64,000 bases of DNA, taken from positions 1,736,001 through 1,800,000 of the forward strand of contig JBGAJN010000002.1 in assembly GCA_044224905.1 (NCBI GenBank), written 5' to 3'. Made by a program: the position numbers and the translations under genes. The notes beneath the pieces are model-generated. The model saw only the letters and a list, made by a program, of their open reading frames with translations, was not told where the DNA came from and did not search any database. This document shows, one piece after another, positions 61,660-64,000 of this stretch. The number at the start of each line of letters is the position of its first letter. Position 1 is the stretch's first letter. The stretch comes from JBGAJN01 sp044224905 (lineage in GTDB: Bacteria > Verrucomicrobiota > Verrucomicrobiia > Limisphaerales > JBGAJN01).

Positions 61660-63573
61660 ATGAGCAAAATTGTCGGCATTGATCTCGGCACTACCAACTC
61701 GCTGGTTGCGACGGTGGATTCGGGAATTCCATACGTGATTGCCGATGCGGATGGTCGCCGACTGACTCCTTCCGTTGTGCATTTTCCAGGGGCGGCTTCA
61801 GAGCCGCTGGTCGGTGCTCCGGCTAATCGCGTTCGCGTGCTCAAGCCGAGTGAAACGGTTTACTCAGTGAAGCGCTTCATTGGACGCCGCGGTGCTGAGC
61901 TGGCGCCGGAAGAATTGCTCGTCACGTATCCGGTTCGTGGTTCTGGTAATGAAGCCGCGTCTGTGGAATTGCACGGACGTCGCTGGCTTCCGGAGGAAAT
62001 CTCCGCGGAGGTCCTGAAGAAGTTGAAAGGGGATGCCGAGCTCGCATTGGGTGAGTCCGTTTCCCGCGCAGTGATTACGGTTCCCGCCTACTTCAACGAC
62101 GCGCAACGCAGTGCGACCAAGCGGGCAGGGGAACTCGCCGGATTTACGGTCGAACGCATCATCAACGAGCCGACCGCTGCCGCGCTCGCCTACGGTTTGG
62201 ACAAGCTCAAGGAGCGATCGAAGATAGCGGTGTACGATCTTGGTGGCGGGACGTTTGATCTTTCGATTCTCGAACTGCACGACGGCGTGTTTCAAGTGCT
62301 CGCAACCAGCGGGAATACGCGCTTAGGCGGCGACGACTTGGACCGTTGCCTAGTTGAGTATTTGACGGAACAAATTCTGGATGCGGGCGGGCCGAACGTT
62401 GCGAATGAACTTCCTCTGCTGGCGCGGGTGCGCGAAGTCGCGGAGCACTGCAAAATCAACCTTTCGGACGATTTGGAAGTCGACGTTGCGCTCCCATTTC
62501 TAACGCCGACGTTTAGTTTTCAAATGCGCCTCACGCGCGGGCAACTGGAGGATTTAACACGAGACATCATTCAGCGGACTCGAATGCACTGCCTGCGTTC
62601 ACTCGCGGATGCGAAGCTTGAGGCGAAAGATCTCGATCAAGTGATTCTCGTGGGTGGGCAGACTCGGATGCCGCTGGTGCGGCAAATGGTGTCGGAGTTT
62701 TTTCGATGCGTGGAGTTTGCCGCAGCGACGGGGAGCTTGCGGATCGGCACTGAGTTTCACCGGGCTGAAGGTCCGGCGCTGAATACTTCGCAGAATCCTG
62801 ACGAAGCGGTCGCTCTTGGCGCGGCGATTCAGGCGGAAATTCTATCCGGTGGGTTCAAGAATGTCTTGCTGCTCGATGTCACGCCGTTGTCGCTGGGAAT
62901 CGAAACGTTCGGCGGCTTGATGAACGTCTTGATCCCGCGCAACTCCACGATCCCGATCAAGGCTGGTGAAGTCTTCACGACCGCGGTGGACAATCAGCCC
63001 AGCATGCTGATCCATGTTCTTCAGGGCGAACGCGAGCGAGCTAAGGACAACTGGAGCCTCGGCAAATTTACGATCGGCTTCGATCCGGCGGCCAAAGGTG
63101 TCCCGCGCGTGGGGGTGCAATTCGAAATCGATGCGAACGGAATTCTAAACGTGCTCGCGCGCGATATTAAAACCGGGAAGCAAATCGTCGTGCCGATGAA
63201 ATCCGCCGTCGATGTGGACGATACCGCGGTGCAGCAGATGGTCGAGGAGTCCGTGGCGCATGCGTTCGAGGATTTGGCCGCGCGGCGTTGGATTGAAGCC
63301 AAGCTTCGCGCCGAGGAAACTTTGACGGCCACGCGAAAGGGATTGGAGACGATTGGTGCTGCCTTGGATTCTGAAACGCGTCAAGGCATCGAATCCGCCG
63401 TCGCCGCTGTAGTGTCAGTGATTGCAGTGGAAAATGCAGAAACCAAAATCGGTGACGTGAACAAACTCAAAGGTGCTCACGCGGCACTGGATGAAGCCAC
63501 GAAACCGTTGGCGGATTTGCTGATGGACCGCGCCATGGAAGCGATGCTTCGAAAGCGCGGCGCTATCAGTTGA
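61660..63573 (+). CDS. Hsp70-family chaperone (DnaK/HscA-like paralogue)
   Basis: A 637-residue Hsp70. The ATPase domain shows IVGIDLGTTNSLVA, AVITVPAYFNDAQRSATKRAG, INEPTAAALAYGLDKL, VYDLGGGTFDLSILEL and the VILVGGQTRMPLV phosphate loop. The substrate-binding beta domain carries DVTPLSLGIETFGGLMNVLI and VFTTAVDNQPSMLIHVLQGE. The helical lid is shorter in conservation, and the C-terminus (AMEAMLRKRGAIS) lacks the acidic tail typical of housekeeping DnaK. It has no dnaJ or grpE beside it, so it is more likely a second, HscA-like or specialised Hsp70. ATG 61660 directly starts the ATPase domain, so longer readings are not needed. Confidence 0.88.
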   Translation: MSKIVGIDLGTTNSLVATVDSGIPYVIADADGRRLTPSVVHFPGAASEPLVGAPANRVRVLKPSETVYSVKRFIGRRGAELAPEELLVTYPVRGSGNEAASVELHGRRWLPEEISAEVLKKLKGDAELALGESVSRAVITVPAYFNDAQRSATKRAGELAGFTVERIINEPTAAALAYGLDKLKERSKIAVYDLGGGTFDLSILELHDGVFQVLATSGNTRLGGDDLDRCLVEYLTEQILDAGGPNVANELPLLARVREVAEHCKINLSDDLEVDVALPFLTPTFSFQMRLTRGQLEDLTRDIIQRTRMHCLRSLADAKLEAKDLDQVILVGGQTRMPLVRQMVSEFFRCVEFAAATGSLRIGTEFHRAEGPALNTSQNPDEAVALGAAIQAEILSGGFKNVLLLDVTPLSLGIETFGGLMNVLIPRNSTIPIKAGEVFTTAVDNQPSMLIHVLQGERERAKDNWSLGKFTIGFDPAAKGVPRVGVQFEIDANGILNVLARDIKTGKQIVVPMKSAVDVDDTAVQQMVEESVAHAFEDLAARRWIEAKLRAEETLTATRKGLETIGAALDSETRQGIESAVAAVVSVIAVENAETKIGDVNKLKGAHAALDEATKPLADLLMDRAMEAMLRKRGAIS

Positions 63574-63587
63574 TTTGCAGGTCGACC

Positions 63588-64000
63588 TTACTTGTTTCCG
63601 TTGGGACGGATGTCGATCGAATTGAATGGATTGTTGAACGTGCTCGGCGCCGGTGTCTCCGCAGCATTAGTCGGAACCTTGATGAGCGGTTCGAGATGCT
63701 TCTTTGACGGATGGTGCTCAGGCAGTTTCGCCGCCGCGTCTTCCGCGTCGAGTTCATCCTGACGTGGATTCTTCGCGCGCTTGGCGCGGGGCAGCGGGCT
63801 CAACATGACGTTGATGCTCTTGCCGATCAGTTTCGGGTCCGCATCGGGATGGCCCCAGGGAGCAACTTCCTCGATGAACTTTTTGACCACTTGAAAGCCG
63901 AACTCCGTGTGGGCCATTTCGCGACCGCGGAAACGCAGCGCGACTTTGACCTTCATATCATCGCACATGAAACCAATGGCGTGAGCCAGCTTTACCCCGA
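63588..64000 (-). CDS. infC: translation initiation factor IF-3, C-terminal part (partial)
   Basis: The frame enters from beyond 64000. Readable sequence is the C-terminal half of the IF-3 fold: AHAIGFMCDDMKVKVALRFRG, REMAHTEFGFQVVKKF, and INVMLSPLPRAKRAKNPR, the 16S rRNA-binding domain. It blocks premature 50S joining and checks the start codon. After the core comes an unusual tail of about 65 residues, rich in Asp, Glu, Pro and Asn (residues past NPR to NGNK), longer than in typical IF-3. The missing N-terminus lies upstream of the window on this strand. It is convergent with the Hsp70 gene, 14 bp between the stops. Confidence 0.93.
   Translation of the reverse strand, partial: GVKLAHAIGFMCDDMKVKVALRFRGREMAHTEFGFQVVKKFIEEVAPWGHPDADPKLIGKSINVMLSPLPRAKRAKNPRQDELDAEDAAAKLPEHHPSKKHLEPLIKVPTNAAETPAPSTFNNPFNSIDIRPNGNK

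Overview
The window looks like a chromosomal segment of a free-living, Gram-negative member of the PVC superphylum, most probably Verrucomicrobiota of the Pedosphaera/Limisphaerales kind. The evidence is a large PVC-type membrane dehydrogenase with a C-terminal haem-binding domain, a cytochrome c fused to a copper monooxygenase-like domain, a PEP-CTERM protein, a very long secreted Calx-beta/DUF11 protein with the C-terminal module common in this group, and DevBCA/TolC- and AsmA-type envelope genes. The DNA is moderately GC-rich and densely coding. I saw no rRNA, tRNA, CRISPR array, insertion sequence or prophage.

Region 1 (1-10.5 kb) is a carotenoid locus with its own apparent light switch. 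A CarH-type MerR/B12 photoreceptor (1-832, minus, cut by the window edge) faces a group-2-like sigma factor, an SDR protein, two CrtI-family desaturase/oxidases, an aldehyde dehydrogenase, an acyltransferase, a glycosyltransferase and a thioredoxin-fold protein. The set matches the C30 (staphyloxanthin-like, squalene-derived) pathway: CrtN, CrtP, AldH, CrtO and CrtQ. Between the photoreceptor and the sigma gene lie three pairs of TTAGACA-like elements. Within each pair the elements are exactly 11 bp apart, the geometry known for CarH operators. The squalene-forming genes are not in the window.

Region 2 (10.6-18.3 kb) holds two uncharacterised proteins, the PVC-type cytochrome, an esterase coupled to a DUF1080-like sugar-binding/hydrolase-like protein, and the cytochrome/copper-monooxygenase fusion. 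Region 3 (18.4-23.4 kb) is one operon: a CecR-like TetR repressor behind a near-perfect 22-bp palindrome, then FtsX-type permease, ATPase, HlyD adaptor and TolC channel, together a complete tripartite exporter. Region 4 (23.6-33.4 kb) has SMC, a sparse stretch with small membrane proteins, an AsmA-like protein and a cyclic-nucleotide-binding protein.

Region 5 (33.4-39.3 kb, minus strand) has two operons. One is SDR - LarA homologue - GH8 glycosidase, suggesting sugar-acid and polysaccharide metabolism. The other is DsbA-like - rhodanese - MauE/DoxX, an envelope thiol/sulfur set. Region 6 (39.5-59.5 kb) is a cell-surface operon read from a strong sigma70-like promoter: PEP-CTERM protein, Ig-like/cysteine-rich secreted protein, small exported protein, and a 5081-residue modular giant, closed by a 12-bp-stem terminator. 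Region 7 (59.7-64 kb) has a cysteine-free FmdB-like protein, a GYF-like/cNMP-binding fusion, a stand-alone CoaB, an Hsp70 paralogue, and the C-terminal part of IF-3.
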